64,000 bases of DNA from CAZMNY01 sp964635375 (GTDB lineage: Bacteria; Planctomycetota; Planctomycetia; Pirellulales; Pirellulaceae). Below the pieces are notes generated by a model. It saw nothing but the letters and a program-made list of their open reading frames with translations. It was not told the origin of the DNA and did no database searches. Numbering within the stretch: the stretch's first letter is position 1; every line of letters begins with the position of its first letter. Of this stretch, positions 1 through 8,428 are shown piece after piece. The stretch spans positions 1 to 64,000 of the forward strand of contig CAZWOU010000004.1 in NCBI GenBank assembly GCA_964635375.1. The letters are read 5' to 3'. The position numbers and the translations under genes were made by a program.

Positions 1-53
1 CCCCGACACGCGGATTATGATTCCGCTGCTCTAACCAGCTGAGCTACTCCGCC
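1..53 (-). tRNA. tRNA-Met (CAT), 3' part cut off by window edge
   Basis: Read on the minus strand, the sequence gives an acceptor 5' strand GGCGGAG (53-47), a D arm GCTC/GAGC, and an anticodon stem GCGGA/TCCGC closing a seven-base loop ATCATAA with anticodon CAT. A five-base variable loop and the first bases of the T stem follow. The T arm and 3' acceptor strand lie outside the window. The acceptor pairing strand and D arm resemble an elongator tRNA-Met rather than an initiator, which would have an unpaired first base. A tRNA-Ile2 (lysidine-modified CAT) cannot be excluded without the missing half. Confidence 0.9.
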
Positions 54-217
54 ATGCAAGTTCAAATCACAGCAAGTTCAAATCACAACCCGATGCCAGG
101 CGAGTGGGGTTGGGATTTTGAATGACACATCTTACCGAAAACGTCGAGTGAGTAAAGCGGTGGTGGGTGGCGGATGAGACTCTTGGCGGAACAAGGAGGC
201 GTTGGCGGGGTGGGGAG

Positions 218-1672
218 CTAGGGGCGGTCGGTTTCGGAGAGAAAACGGCTGAGTCGGCTCAGATTGCGGCCAAAAAGTTCGCTCGATAGGTAGCTCTCTC
301 CGATTTGCATTTTGGCTTGCCCAACTAACCTCGCTCCGTCATAAGTGCTGACCCAGCGGCCCTGGCGGTCGAGATTGGAGAGGATGCGACGCACCTCACC
401 TGGCTCAACGGCCGATTGCGCGGACGCGAATCCCTCACCGAAAGACTTGTCATCCGCCTTCCGCAGCGACTGATGGCGGCGGGCGAGTTCGTCGAGACGC
501 GAGTCCCATTTCCAGCCGTAGTGGGCGGGAAGATTCGAGTCGTCGTAGGTCAACGTGTACGTCTTGCCTCGGCGGTTCATGTAGAGGGGCCGGTTAGTCT
601 TCAACTCGTAGTAGCGAGCCAAACGGCCGTCCGCCAATAAGGACGCCCGTAGGTAGGCCAGCGCGCGAGGGATGGGCTGCAGGTACTTGCGGTCCTTGGT
701 CGCCAGCGAAATCTTCATCAACGTGTCGATTGCCTCCTGCGATTCGTCACCGCTGATTCCCGGGGGCTCAAACTTGCGAGCCCAAATGGGTTGCATTTGA
801 TAGTTGTACTGTTGAGCCCAAGCGGGCTGCGGATCGGGCATCTGGGCGCTGATCAAGAAGTTGCCCAACTCGCGCAGCGCGCGGAGATACTTCTCGTCTC
901 GGTAGATTTCGGCGGCTTCGATCAGCGTTTGGGCAACGTAGCCGGCGACATTGTCGTTGAGCGTATACATGTCCCAGTAGTTTTTGATGCGACCCTCGTT
1001 GCGCCAGTCGTATTGCGGGTAGCTGGCCGGCATCGCGGGCGGCCGCGGCGCACTCTCACTGTCCCAAACCTGCGGGAAAGCGCCGTTGGGAAACTGGGCC
1101 TGCAACATTGCGTCGAGCGAGGTCTGAGCGGCTTGGCGGATCTGCGGATGGCGAAAGCCGTGGGCGCGATCGGTGTGGATCAACAAGCGGATAGCCGACT
1201 GGGTGATGCCGTCATCGAGCGTCGAGTTGTTCTTGCCCTGCCCTTTCCCGTTGCGGTACGCAGCCGTTCGCGGGCTGCGCGAATCGAAGTCGACCGAGTT
1301 GGTCCAGCCTCCGGATTTGAGCTGGCCATGGATCACGGCCAGAGCAGCGTCCGTGGCGGCGTTCAAGTAGAACGCGTCTCCGGTCGCATCGTAGGCCTGC
1401 AAATAGGCGAGTCCCACAGTGGGCGTGCCGGGTGGTTGGACCCAGATCTGGTCGGCCGTGGCGCGGCCCTCTCCCCATCGCTGGCCAGTGTCAAGCGAGT
1501 AAAAGTAGACATAGCCGCCATGGCTGGCCAGTCGGTCGTGATAATACTTCGCAGCTTGCTCCATCGCCGCGATCGATTCTTGTCGCAACTTAGCCGGCTC
1601 GTCGGCGACTACGAGTTTCGGAGTGAGGGCTAGTGCCAGTGCGAGACCGGCAATCAAGTGGGCGAATCTCAC
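218..1672 (-). CDS. Secreted pectate-lyase-like protein (PL10-like)
   Basis: Probable extracytoplasmic polysaccharide lyase. The chosen GTG start (1672-1670) has a GAGGGA ribosome site five bases upstream and is followed directly by a signal peptide (hydrophobic AHLIAGLALALALTP, cleavage near VVADEP). The 56 upstream in-frame residues do not look like protein. The mature part is alpha-helical, with features of the pectic acid lyase family: GGWTNSVDFD, DDGITQSAIRLL, a YP(Q/N)GAFPQVW-like segment and YTLNDNVAGYVAQTLIEAA. About 484 residues, a normal length for planctomycete members. Family assignment rests on motif resemblance; substrate is unknown. It is transcribed divergently from the AI-2E-type permease. 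Confidence 0.72.
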   Translation of the reverse strand: MRFAHLIAGLALALALTPKLVVADEPAKLRQESIAAMEQAAKYYHDRLASHGGYVYFYSLDTGQRWGEGRATADQIWVQPPGTPTVGLAYLQAYDATGDAFYLNAATDAALAVIHGQLKSGGWTNSVDFDSRSPRTAAYRNGKGQGKNNSTLDDGITQSAIRLLIHTDRAHGFRHPQIRQAAQTSLDAMLQAQFPNGAFPQVWDSESAPRPPAMPASYPQYDWRNEGRIKNYWDMYTLNDNVAGYVAQTLIEAAEIYRDEKYLRALRELGNFLISAQMPDPQPAWAQQYNYQMQPIWARKFEPPGISGDESQEAIDTLMKISLATKDRKYLQPIPRALAYLRASLLADGRLARYYELKTNRPLYMNRRGKTYTLTYDDSNLPAHYGWKWDSRLDELARRHQSLRKADDKSFGEGFASAQSAVEPGEVRRILSNLDRQGRWVSTYDGARLVGQAKMQIGESYLSSELFGRNLSRLSRFLSETDRP

Positions 1673-1714
1673 GTGCGTCCCTCTGCATGGCGGACTTAAG
1701 GGGGCAAAACAACG

Positions 1715-1756
1715 ACGGTGCAAAACACGAACGATGCAAAACACAGACCACCAGTG
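1715..1756 (-). repeat. 16-bp tandem repeat in leader of the pectate-lyase-like gene
   Basis: On the minus strand, upstream of the GTG start, the motif TTTTGCAyCGTyCGTG occurs twice and is followed by a third, partial TTTTGC. It lies in the 5' leader and is not coding. Related TTTTGCAT-containing copies occur at 4816-4851. Function is not known. Confidence 0.6.
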
Positions 1757-1893
1757 TACTATCATGGGGCCAGTCTTGCCTGTCGCGATTGCTTCGCATG
1801 AGGGCCTGATCTCGACCAATTTCCCTTCGACGGCCGGCAATTTCCCTGCGGCGGCCGGCGACTCGAAGAACAGCTCTCGACTGAATTGATCCT

Positions 1894-2979
1894 ATGCAGA
1901 AAACGCAAACCACATGTTTGGCTATCTTGGCGACGATCGCAGTTAGTTTTTGCCTCTATTTTCTCAAAACGGTGCTGCTTCCCTTCGTGATCGCTCTGTT
2001 TGTCGTGATCGGGTGTCGGCCGATTGTGGACTACATTGAGCGCCGCCTTAATTTGCACCGCTTCTTGGCGTTTGTGGTCGCCTTTCTGATCGGTGTGGCC
2101 TCAATCCTCGCCTTCGCACTGCTGATTTGGCTTTCGATCGATGATCTGGCGAGAAACTCCGCCTCCTACGAGCGGCGTCTGAATAACATACTCGAGTGGG
2201 TTGTAGAGCATGTTCCGGCGGCAAGCGGAAGCGAATCTTCACCCACAATTGAGACCGCGGAAACTCCGCCGGAATTAGAGTCCGATGAGGAAAACCGTTC
2301 GCGAGCGGTGGAAGAATTGCTAACCTCGATTTCTCTTTATGTTCGGGGCCAGGTGTTGATATTGGCTAGCTCGCTATCAACCCTTTTGTCTTATGGCGTG
2401 TTGATTCTGATTTTTGTCTTCTTTCTGCTGTTGGGAAGAAGTGAACGAGGCGAAGCCGTCGGAATCGTCGCCGAGATTGAGGAGCAAGTGCGGAAGTATC
2501 TGGTGATGAAGACCGTAATCTCGTTGTTGACCGGTTTGGCTTTCGGTTTCGTTCTGTGGTTGTTTGGCGTGCCTTTGGCCATTGTGTTCGGCCTGTTGGC
2601 GTTCCTGCTAAACTACATTCCAAATTTCGGCCCGCTGATTAGTAGTTTGTTGCCGGTTCCGTTTCTCGTTTTGAACTCAGGCATGGCCCCGTCGTCAGCG
2701 GTATTCTGCTTTCTTTCGATCGTCGCGATCCAGTTTGTCAGTGGAAATGTCCTTGAGCCGAGAATAATGGGCCGGTCATTTGACGTTAGCCCGGTCGTGT
2801 TGCTGTTGACGCTTATGTTCTTCGGTTTGATTTGGGGCATCGTTGGAATGTTCCTGGCCACGCCATTGGTGTCGATCGTCAAAATTGTGTTGCAGCAGCG
2901 CCCAGCGACGCGACCCTTTGCGGATCTCATGGCCGGGCGATTGGACTCGCTCGGATCGCTGCTTGGGAACGCCTCATGA
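1894..2979 (+). CDS. AI-2E/PerM-family membrane permease
   Basis: Multi-pass inner-membrane protein of the AI-2E transporter (UPF0118/PerM/YdiK) family; members export small molecules, autoinducer-2 in a few studied cases. 361 residues, normal for the family. Two N-terminal membrane segments are followed by a polar acidic loop (about residues 110-140) and then the conserved C-terminal half with NYIPNFGPLI and the signature EPRIMGRSFDVSPVVLLL with GIVGMFLATPL. An in-frame TGA 12 bases upstream of the ATG fixes the start. The substrate cannot be inferred. The next gene, 44 bp downstream on the same strand, is a broken CBS-domain gene. Confidence 0.88.
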   Translation: MQKTQTTCLAILATIAVSFCLYFLKTVLLPFVIALFVVIGCRPIVDYIERRLNLHRFLAFVVAFLIGVASILAFALLIWLSIDDLARNSASYERRLNNILEWVVEHVPAASGSESSPTIETAETPPELESDEENRSRAVEELLTSISLYVRGQVLILASSLSTLLSYGVLILIFVFFLLLGRSERGEAVGIVAEIEEQVRKYLVMKTVISLLTGLAFGFVLWLFGVPLAIVFGLLAFLLNYIPNFGPLISSLLPVPFLVLNSGMAPSSAVFCFLSIVAIQFVSGNVLEPRIMGRSFDVSPVVLLLTLMFFGLIWGIVGMFLATPLVSIVKIVLQQRPATRPFADLMAGRLDSLGSLLGNAS

Positions 2980-3023
2980 GATGAGTTTGATGAGAGACTG
3001 CAACGTGAGATTTGCGAGAATAA

Positions 3024-3825
3024 ATGTTGGTCAAACAAACTTCGCTGGATAGCATTCGCCGTGCGCTGACAACCGGATTTACGGTTAGCGACATTGCGGA
3101 GCCACTCGTCTCGTTCGATATGTCCTGCCCAGCGACTGATGTCGGCCAGTTGCTGGAAGACGAGGACTTCGACTGCGCCGGGGTTCGCGAAGAGGGGCTT
3201 GTGTCGGGGTTCGTGCGTCGAGAACGGTTGTCCGGCGGCCTCTGTGGCGAGCACGTTGAACCGATCGATCGGTCGGCTCCTTCTTGCCGACACGGCAGCC
3301 CTGGCCGATGTCGTCAAACGCCTGGTCGAAGAACCTCGCCTGTTCGTGCTGATGCTCGGCAGTGTCGCGGGAATTGTCACGCGTAGCGATCTCGCCAAAC
3401 CGCCGACTCGGATGTGGTTGTTCGGGATGATCTCCATCATTGAAATGCGGTTCGTACGCCTTATCGAAGACCAATTCCCCCAGGACGGCTGGCGCGAAAT
3501 CCTCTCGGCCGGTCGGTTGCTAAAGGCTGAGCAACTGCAGGCCGAACGACAGCGGCGAAATCGAACGGTCAAGCTCATCGATTGTCTGCAGTTGTCCGAC
3601 AAAGGAACGATTATCATTAAGAGCAAACGCCTGCGCAGTACGCTGGGAATTGAGTCGAAGCGGAGAGGCGAGGCGCTGATCAAGAGGCTCGAGGGCCTCC
3701 GCAACAACCTGGCCCACTCTCAGGATATCGTGGAAACGGATTGGGAGACGATTGTCTTGCTCTCGGAAAACCTGGAACGTGTCATTGAGGGGCCCGCCGA
3801 ACACCCCGGACTGCTTGAGAGTTAG
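3024..3825 (+). pseudogene. CBS-domain protein gene with a frameshift
   Basis: Two overlapping frames encode one coherent protein. Frame 1 (from ATG 3024) gives a CBS-like stretch (TVSDIAEPLVSF ... CAGVREEGLVSGFVRRE ... EPID) up to about 3270. The sense then passes to the next frame, which continues LLLADTAALADVVKRLVEEPRLFVLMLG, then VAGIVTRSDLAKPPTRMWLFGMISIIEM and a charged C-terminal half (to 3825). Neither frame alone is a plausible protein, so one base is gained (or two lost) near 3250-3270, around the self-complementary CCGATCGATCGG. Intact, it would be about 266 residues: a CBS pair plus a DUF4145/RiboL-like helical tail ending in LRNNLAHSQDIV. Either a recent pseudogene or a sequencing error in the draft. 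Confidence 0.75.
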
Positions 3826-3945
3826 GATGTTTGAGCCGGCTCCGATGTCGTGAATTGAATCAAAGCAAACAGAAGGCGGCTGAAACTCGACGTACTGAAG
3901 ACGGAAACATTCTTGACTTCACTTATAGTAGACGGGAAGGTCATC

Positions 3946-4830
3946 ATGAAGATGCGATTGTCGGTCGCAATGTTAATCGCATTGTGCGGAACCCTAGTCC
4001 CCCGTGGCGTCCGGGCTGCTGAAGAAGATCGCTTGCCGGGCGTGGAGGCCGATGTGGTCTACGGGCACAAAGATGGTTTGGCGCTGACGCTGGACGTCTA
4101 TACGCCGAAGGCCGAGCCCAACGGCGCTGCGATTCTGTTCATGGTTAGCGGTGGTTGGTATTCGCGATGGGCGCCGCCGGCTCAGGCAAAGCCCATGTTT
4201 CAGCCGTATCTCGACAAAGGCTACACGATGATCGCCGTCCGGCATGGAAGCAGTCCTCGGTATTCGATTCCCGAGGCGGTTGCCGATGTTCGCCTGGCCG
4301 TGCGGTTCGTACGGCACAACGCGAAACGCTTTCAGTTGGATCCGGGGCGGTTGGGAGTCATGGGGATGAGCGCGGGCGGACATTTGGCGTTGATGCTGGG
4401 AACCACCGGCGAGGATAGATCGACCAGCGCCAAAGGCCTCGCGGCGGTTTCGAGTCGAGTAGCGGCGGTAGTCGCCATAGTGCCGCCAACCGACCTCCGC
4501 GTCGCCGTCTGGGAAGCCCCCGAATCGTTGCCCGCCTATCGAAACTACCCGGCGCTAAACCTGCCGCTCAAGGAGGCGGGTGAGAACTCTCCACTCGTCC
4601 AAGTCAGCTCGGACGATGCACCCTCGCTGGTGATCATGGGTGGCAAGGACACGCTCGTGCCTCCCAAGCACGGACATTGGATCGATGAGGCGTTTGAGAC
4701 AACGGGGGTGGAACACAAGTTGTTGGTGTTCAAGGGCGCGGGACACGGCCTGCAAGGCCCTGAGAATCGCGCCAGAATGATCCTTGAGTCTGGCAACTGG
4801 TTCGATCGGTACATGGCAAAACGACAATAG
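3946..4830 (+). CDS. Secreted alpha/beta hydrolase (esterase/lipase-like)
   Basis: Serine hydrolase with a signal peptide, so probably periplasmic. The ATG at 3946 is preceded by GGAAGG seven bases upstream; an in-frame codon 33 bases earlier has no such site. A leader of about 24 residues ends near GVRAAEED. The visible catalytic triad is Ser142 in GMSAGG, Asp235 in GGKDTLVP and His267 in GAGHG; the acetyl-esterase type oxyanion region is replaced by VSGGWYSRW. 294 residues, usual for the BD-FAE/Abhydrolase_3 group often found near carbohydrate-degrading genes in planctomycetes. The exact ester substrate is unknown. Its last codons and stop lie within an 18-bp tandem repeat. Confidence 0.85.
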   Translation: MKMRLSVAMLIALCGTLVPRGVRAAEEDRLPGVEADVVYGHKDGLALTLDVYTPKAEPNGAAILFMVSGGWYSRWAPPAQAKPMFQPYLDKGYTMIAVRHGSSPRYSIPEAVADVRLAVRFVRHNAKRFQLDPGRLGVMGMSAGGHLALMLGTTGEDRSTSAKGLAAVSSRVAAVVAIVPPTDLRVAVWEAPESLPAYRNYPALNLPLKEAGENSPLVQVSSDDAPSLVIMGGKDTLVPPKHGHWIDEAFETTGVEHKLLVFKGAGHGLQGPENRARMILESGNWFDRYMAKRQ

Positions 4831-4851
4831 AATGCAAAACGACAATGGAAT
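4816..4851 (+). repeat. Tandem 18-bp repeat across a stop codon
   Basis: The unit gcaaaacgacaatRgaat occurs at 4816-4833 and 4834-4851 with one mismatch. The first copy contains the last codons and TAG stop of the hydrolase gene. It probably reflects local slippage duplication; related TTTTGCA-type repeats precede the first gene of the window. Confidence 0.75.
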
Positions 4852-5022
4852 GCGGTGCAGCAGGCTGGCGGACGCCGACTGGTTGGCGCTCTTGATGTCG
4901 TTCGTGCACCGTCATTCTGCGCCGCGCGGTTGCTGCTCGCGCTAACGCATCAGGTTGTTGTCCGCCGGAGCCTAGGCGAAGCGTTTCCTTCGCGCAAGCC
5001 GAACTACGGGAGTGTTTTGATC

Positions 5023-5193
5023 GTGTATTCGTCCCGTCTTTTCCTTAAGGTCTTTGGCGCCTACGCCGCCCTGACGCTCGTTTCCGCCACGGCCTTTGTG
5101 CTGTTGATTTTCAATTGGCAAAGGGACATCGTGGTCTGGCGGGTCGAGCAACGCCTGCACGATTCGGCGGTTCTACTTCGCAGCTCTCTCTAA
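5023..5193 (+). pseudogene. Remnant of a sensor histidine kinase N-terminus
   Basis: A GTG-initiated 56-residue frame reads VYSSRLFLKVFGAYAALTLV and continues with a hydrophobic segment ending FVLLIFNW, then VVWRVEQRLHDSAVLLRSSL and a TAA. This is the shape of the first membrane segment and start of the periplasmic part of PhoR-like planctomycete histidine kinases. The rest (HAMP/PAS, DHp, ATPase) is absent: the frame stops at 5191-5193, within three bases of the 3' end of the convergent sulfatase gene. The 190 bp upstream hold no other gene. Most likely a deletion or inversion joined here; a chimeric contig is the alternative. Identification rests on the EQRLHDSAVLLR-type pattern. Confidence 0.55.
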
Positions 5194-6701
5194 CTGGTCT
5201 TCTTCTTTTGGCCCGCCTGCCGAGTGCGGCGTTTGGGGCGAGATTTTGGCGGTCCATACGTGTCGAGGAGAATCTTATCGACCGCGGCGCGCTCGGTCCG
5301 GCTCAGAAACGCCTTGAGCATGGGATCGCGAGTCTTCTCCATTTGCTTGACGAGTTTCCCTTGCAACAATTCAATGGTTTTGCGATGTTCGCCGCTGTCG
5401 ATCAAATTGTGCAGACAGTTTGGGTCTTTGGCCAAATCGTAGAATTCCTCCGGCACGCGATAGCGAAACAGTTTGATCCTCGCCGCGATCGCATCATCAT
5501 CCTTGGCGGCGGCTTGCATCGCCGCCATCGTGAGGCCTTCGTTGTTGTTGCGGTACCAGTGCTTGCCGTCGCTAAACGGGTTGTAGATGTAAGCAAAGTC
5601 GCCATTCTGCACGCACCGCATAGGCACGCCGTCGCCGCCGGCTTTAGCGTCGATCTGAGTGAACACATGGCTGCGGTCTTCCTGTGTGCGGCCTTTGAGC
5701 AAGGGAAGAAACGACTGCCCGTCCAGGTCTCGCGGACCACCCACAGCGGCCGTCGCCACGAAGGTCGGAAAGAAATCCACAACGGAGACGAAGTCGCGGT
5801 CGTTTCTTGAGTCCTCGGTAACAACACCGGGCCATCGCACAAGCATTGGCGTGCGACTGCTGTGGAACCAGGCGTTGCACTTGGCGAAGGGAACTGCGAT
5901 TCCGTTGTCGGAGATGAATACGACCAGCGTGTTGTCTGCCTGGCCCGACTCGTCAAGTGCTCGCATGACTTTGCCGAACGTGTCATCGAGCCGCCGCGTT
6001 GAGTTGTGGTAGTGGGCCAGTTCGGCGCGCACGCCTGGCAGGTCGGGAAGAAATCCAGGAACGACGACTTCCTCCGGCTTGTAGATTCGCGAGGGCATCT
6101 CAGCGCCTTTGGTCAATCGCTGTGGATTGCAGTAGGGGCGATGAGGGTCGTGCGAGTTGACCATGAAATAGAACGGCTTTCCCTCCCGCTTGCTCCGCTC
6201 CAAGAAGGTCTTACTTCGCTGATAATAGAGTTCGGGACTTCGCCCGTTGCCAAGATCCCTTTGATCGAACGCGTAATCCCACTCCATCGATTTCTTGGGC
6301 GTCGAGTGCGCTACCTTGCCGAGGATTCCTGCGAGGTAGCCCCCGGCGCGAAGCGTCGTGACGATATCCGGAACGTCCTCTCTCGCCTTCATGAACCCCA
6401 TCGCGCCTGATCGATGGCTATAAAGTCCCGTCGCAATAATGGCTCGGCACGGGGCGCAGATGGCCGCGTTTACGTGGGCTCGATTGAAGAGCAGGCCTTG
6501 GGCCGCGAAAGCGTCAAGATTCGGCGTCAAGCCGTTTGGCTTTTCGGCATAGACACCTAACGATTCGGCATGCAGATCGTCGGCAGTAAACAACAGAATG
6601 TTTGGATGTTCAGCTCCTGTGACTGCAGACGGTCGCGCGGAGAAAACGAGAGCGATTAGAAGCATCGGAAGGAACGGTCGCAACGTGAAGCAAAGCGGCA
6701 T
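5190..6701 (-). CDS. Secreted sulfatase (heparan N-sulfatase/iduronate sulfatase-like)
   Basis: Sulfate-ester hydrolase, exported. Signal peptide in the first 30 residues, then the sulfatase fold: metal-binding DD at 41-42 (LLFTADDLH), catalytic Cys82 in ICAPCRAIIATG matching CxPxR for conversion to formylglycine, GKVAHSTP, HDPHRPY, and the second metal site DNG (VVFISDNGIAVPF). The C-terminus is basic (SRPKRRTRQAGQKKKTS). 503 residues is ordinary for the family. Planctomycetes use these enzymes to attack sulfated algal or animal glycans; the exact glycan cannot be read from the sequence. It would need a formylglycine-generating enzyme encoded elsewhere. Confidence 0.9.
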   Translation of the reverse strand: MPLCFTLRPFLPMLLIALVFSARPSAVTGAEHPNILLFTADDLHAESLGVYAEKPNGLTPNLDAFAAQGLLFNRAHVNAAICAPCRAIIATGLYSHRSGAMGFMKAREDVPDIVTTLRAGGYLAGILGKVAHSTPKKSMEWDYAFDQRDLGNGRSPELYYQRSKTFLERSKREGKPFYFMVNSHDPHRPYCNPQRLTKGAEMPSRIYKPEEVVVPGFLPDLPGVRAELAHYHNSTRRLDDTFGKVMRALDESGQADNTLVVFISDNGIAVPFAKCNAWFHSSRTPMLVRWPGVVTEDSRNDRDFVSVVDFFPTFVATAAVGGPRDLDGQSFLPLLKGRTQEDRSHVFTQIDAKAGGDGVPMRCVQNGDFAYIYNPFSDGKHWYRNNNEGLTMAAMQAAAKDDDAIAARIKLFRYRVPEEFYDLAKDPNCLHNLIDSGEHRKTIELLQGKLVKQMEKTRDPMLKAFLSRTERAAVDKILLDTYGPPKSRPKRRTRQAGQKKKTS

Positions 6702-6874
6702 GGGGCGTTCTCTTACTCTTCGGGGCGGCGGGTGTAGCTGTCGAGACTGATCTTAACACCTGTGGCCGACTGCGGGCGAGTCTCGGTATCTCTATTTGAG
6801 GCCTTTTCGCGCACTCGGGTGAACAACGAGTGCTGTCGGCGCCAGAGCGGGGCCTGTCGTCACCGGGCCTGTCG

Positions 6875-7510
6875 TCATCGGGGCTTCGGCCTTGGCGGCG
6901 AAGCCGCGTCGGGTATCGCCAAAGCGCAGGTGAAATGGAGGGACCGGTCGAAGACCAGACTGGCCGGCTGCGGGTAGATCTGCAACCGCTCCGACCACCC
7001 GGTGATTTCCAATTGAAGTCGACGGAACGTGGCCAGCCAAGCTTCACGAGTCCAATAGTTGCACGGTATATCGACGCCGAACCGGCGATTGCCAATTTGG
7101 TCCATAAACCTTAATGTCGATCCGGCCAGCCAGCCCTCGAGTAGATGATCTTTGATCACGATGGCCTGTTTTGCGACGCGACTTGACTCCTGCAACAGGG
7201 CCTCCGAGTTCATTGAGTGATGCAGCACGTCGACGAAAAGAACAGCGTCAAATGCGTTGTCATCATGCGGTATGGAGAGCCCGTCAAATTCATTGACTGG
7301 TATTTCCGTCTGTTCCCGCTGGCGAACCTCGACGCCTTCGAAGCTAAGATCTGCTCGTCTCTTGGAAATCGCAGCCGCCAAACGCCCGTCTCCACAGCCA
7401 ACGTCAAGCACCTTGGCCCCTTCGGGAATCAGGGGCGCGATCGAACTGGCCAATCGCTCTACGCGGTGATTGGCGATGTAGGCGCCGTGAATCAGTTCCA
7501 GCAGCTTCAT
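6875..7510 (-). CDS. Class I SAM-dependent methyltransferase
   Basis: A 211-residue methyltransferase. Motif I is VLDVGCGDGRLAAA (about residues 34-47), acidic motif II VEVRQ, and motif IV DAVLFVDVLHH. The C-terminal half carries LHFTCALAIPD. Its ATG overlaps the TGA of the upstream methyltransferase gene (ATGA, 7507-7510), so the two are probably translationally coupled. Substrate unknown; the GYWTREAWLATFRRL-like region is typical of small-molecule or lipid-carrier methyltransferases. Confidence 0.85.
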   Translation of the reverse strand: MKLLELIHGAYIANHRVERLASSIAPLIPEGAKVLDVGCGDGRLAAAISKRRADLSFEGVEVRQREQTEIPVNEFDGLSIPHDDNAFDAVLFVDVLHHSMNSEALLQESSRVAKQAIVIKDHLLEGWLAGSTLRFMDQIGNRRFGVDIPCNYWTREAWLATFRRLQLEITGWSERLQIYPQPASLVFDRSLHFTCALAIPDAASPPRPKPR

Positions 7511-8202
7511 CGTTTGCGCCCCACGAACTTAAGCTTGCCCGCGCGGACGTGTAGTGATTCAGTTTCAAAGTGGGCGCGCGCCAAGTTCAGGATGGTTTCC
7601 GGTTGTTCGAGCCACTGCTCGTACGTCGGGAGTTCGTGTTCCGTCATTGTCGCGAACGCGTCCAACTTGGACCAAACTTGCCGCAGCAATGGGCGGCGTG
7701 AGAGAAAGTGGATAGCGCTGAGCAGCGGAGTCAACCAGGGCTCGACCACAACTAGTCGTCCGGTTGGCCGAAGGACTCGCGACGCTTCGAGCAGAACTTG
7801 TTCGAGGTCATCCGGAATGGCCTCCAAGTGGTGAAGCCCGCCTTGGACGATGAGAATGTCTTTCGTCGCGTCGGCGAACGGCAGCTCACGGCAGTCGCAC
7901 ACGTACCCTCTCGCGGGACCCTTATACTCGGCAAGCAACGTGCCAGACAGGTCGACGCCTTCGAGGCGCTCAAATCCAAGCTGCTCCAAGGCCCTGAGGC
8001 CGTTGCCTCGGCCGCAAAACAGATCGACGATTTGGGCGTCCTTGGGCCACGCTTCGGCGCCAAGCGATACGAGTCTGCCACGAAACTTAGCGATCTCTTG
8101 CTCGGGCGTTTCAAATCGCAGATAGGCTGCCTCCCACTGCTCGCTACAGCACTTTTGGCCGGCGGATTTCGGCGGTTTTGGAGCGTCAAGCGAGGAGCCC
8201 AT
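7507..8202 (-). CDS. Class I SAM-dependent methyltransferase, first of a coupled pair
   Basis: 231 residues. The fold is recognisable from IVDLFCGRGNGLRALEQLG (motif I), LEGVDLS (motif II), DILIVQGGLHHL (motif IV) and VLRPTGRLVVVEPW (post-motif). A membrane-facing stretch PLLSAIHFLSRRPLL follows. It precedes, and overlaps by 4 bp, a second methyltransferase; a GT39-like membrane glycosyltransferase lies 226 bp upstream on the same strand. The three may modify one lipid-linked or surface compound, but that is inferred from proximity only. Confidence 0.82.
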   Translation of the reverse strand: MGSSLDAPKPPKSAGQKCCSEQWEAAYLRFETPEQEIAKFRGRLVSLGAEAWPKDAQIVDLFCGRGNGLRALEQLGFERLEGVDLSGTLLAEYKGPARGYVCDCRELPFADATKDILIVQGGLHHLEAIPDDLEQVLLEASRVLRPTGRLVVVEPWLTPLLSAIHFLSRRPLLRQVWSKLDAFATMTEHELPTYEQWLEQPETILNLARAHFETESLHVRAGKLKFVGRKR

Positions 8203-8428
8203 TACTTGGAATCCAGTTTCGGACTGCGAAATAGAGTGATTGGCGTCTCATTCCACACTAATTCGGGCCGAGCGGTGTTTCCAGATCTTCGCTTGCGGAG
8301 TTGCTTAAATCGCGCGGATTATTGGGGCTTCTCGCTCAACGCCACGGCTCGATCGTTCACTCTGATCCGCTCACCGGCAACAACACTGGATATTGCAGTG
8401 AGTCGGCCAAACCATGTGGCAACCGGCC

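Noticed and set aside
1..53. Initiator tRNA-fMet
   Set aside because: The first acceptor base is G in a paired-looking GGCGGAG, unlike the unpaired C1 of initiators.
3240..3280. Programmed ribosomal frameshift in the CBS-domain gene
   Set aside because: No slippery heptamer or obvious downstream structure was seen; a mutation or error is simpler.
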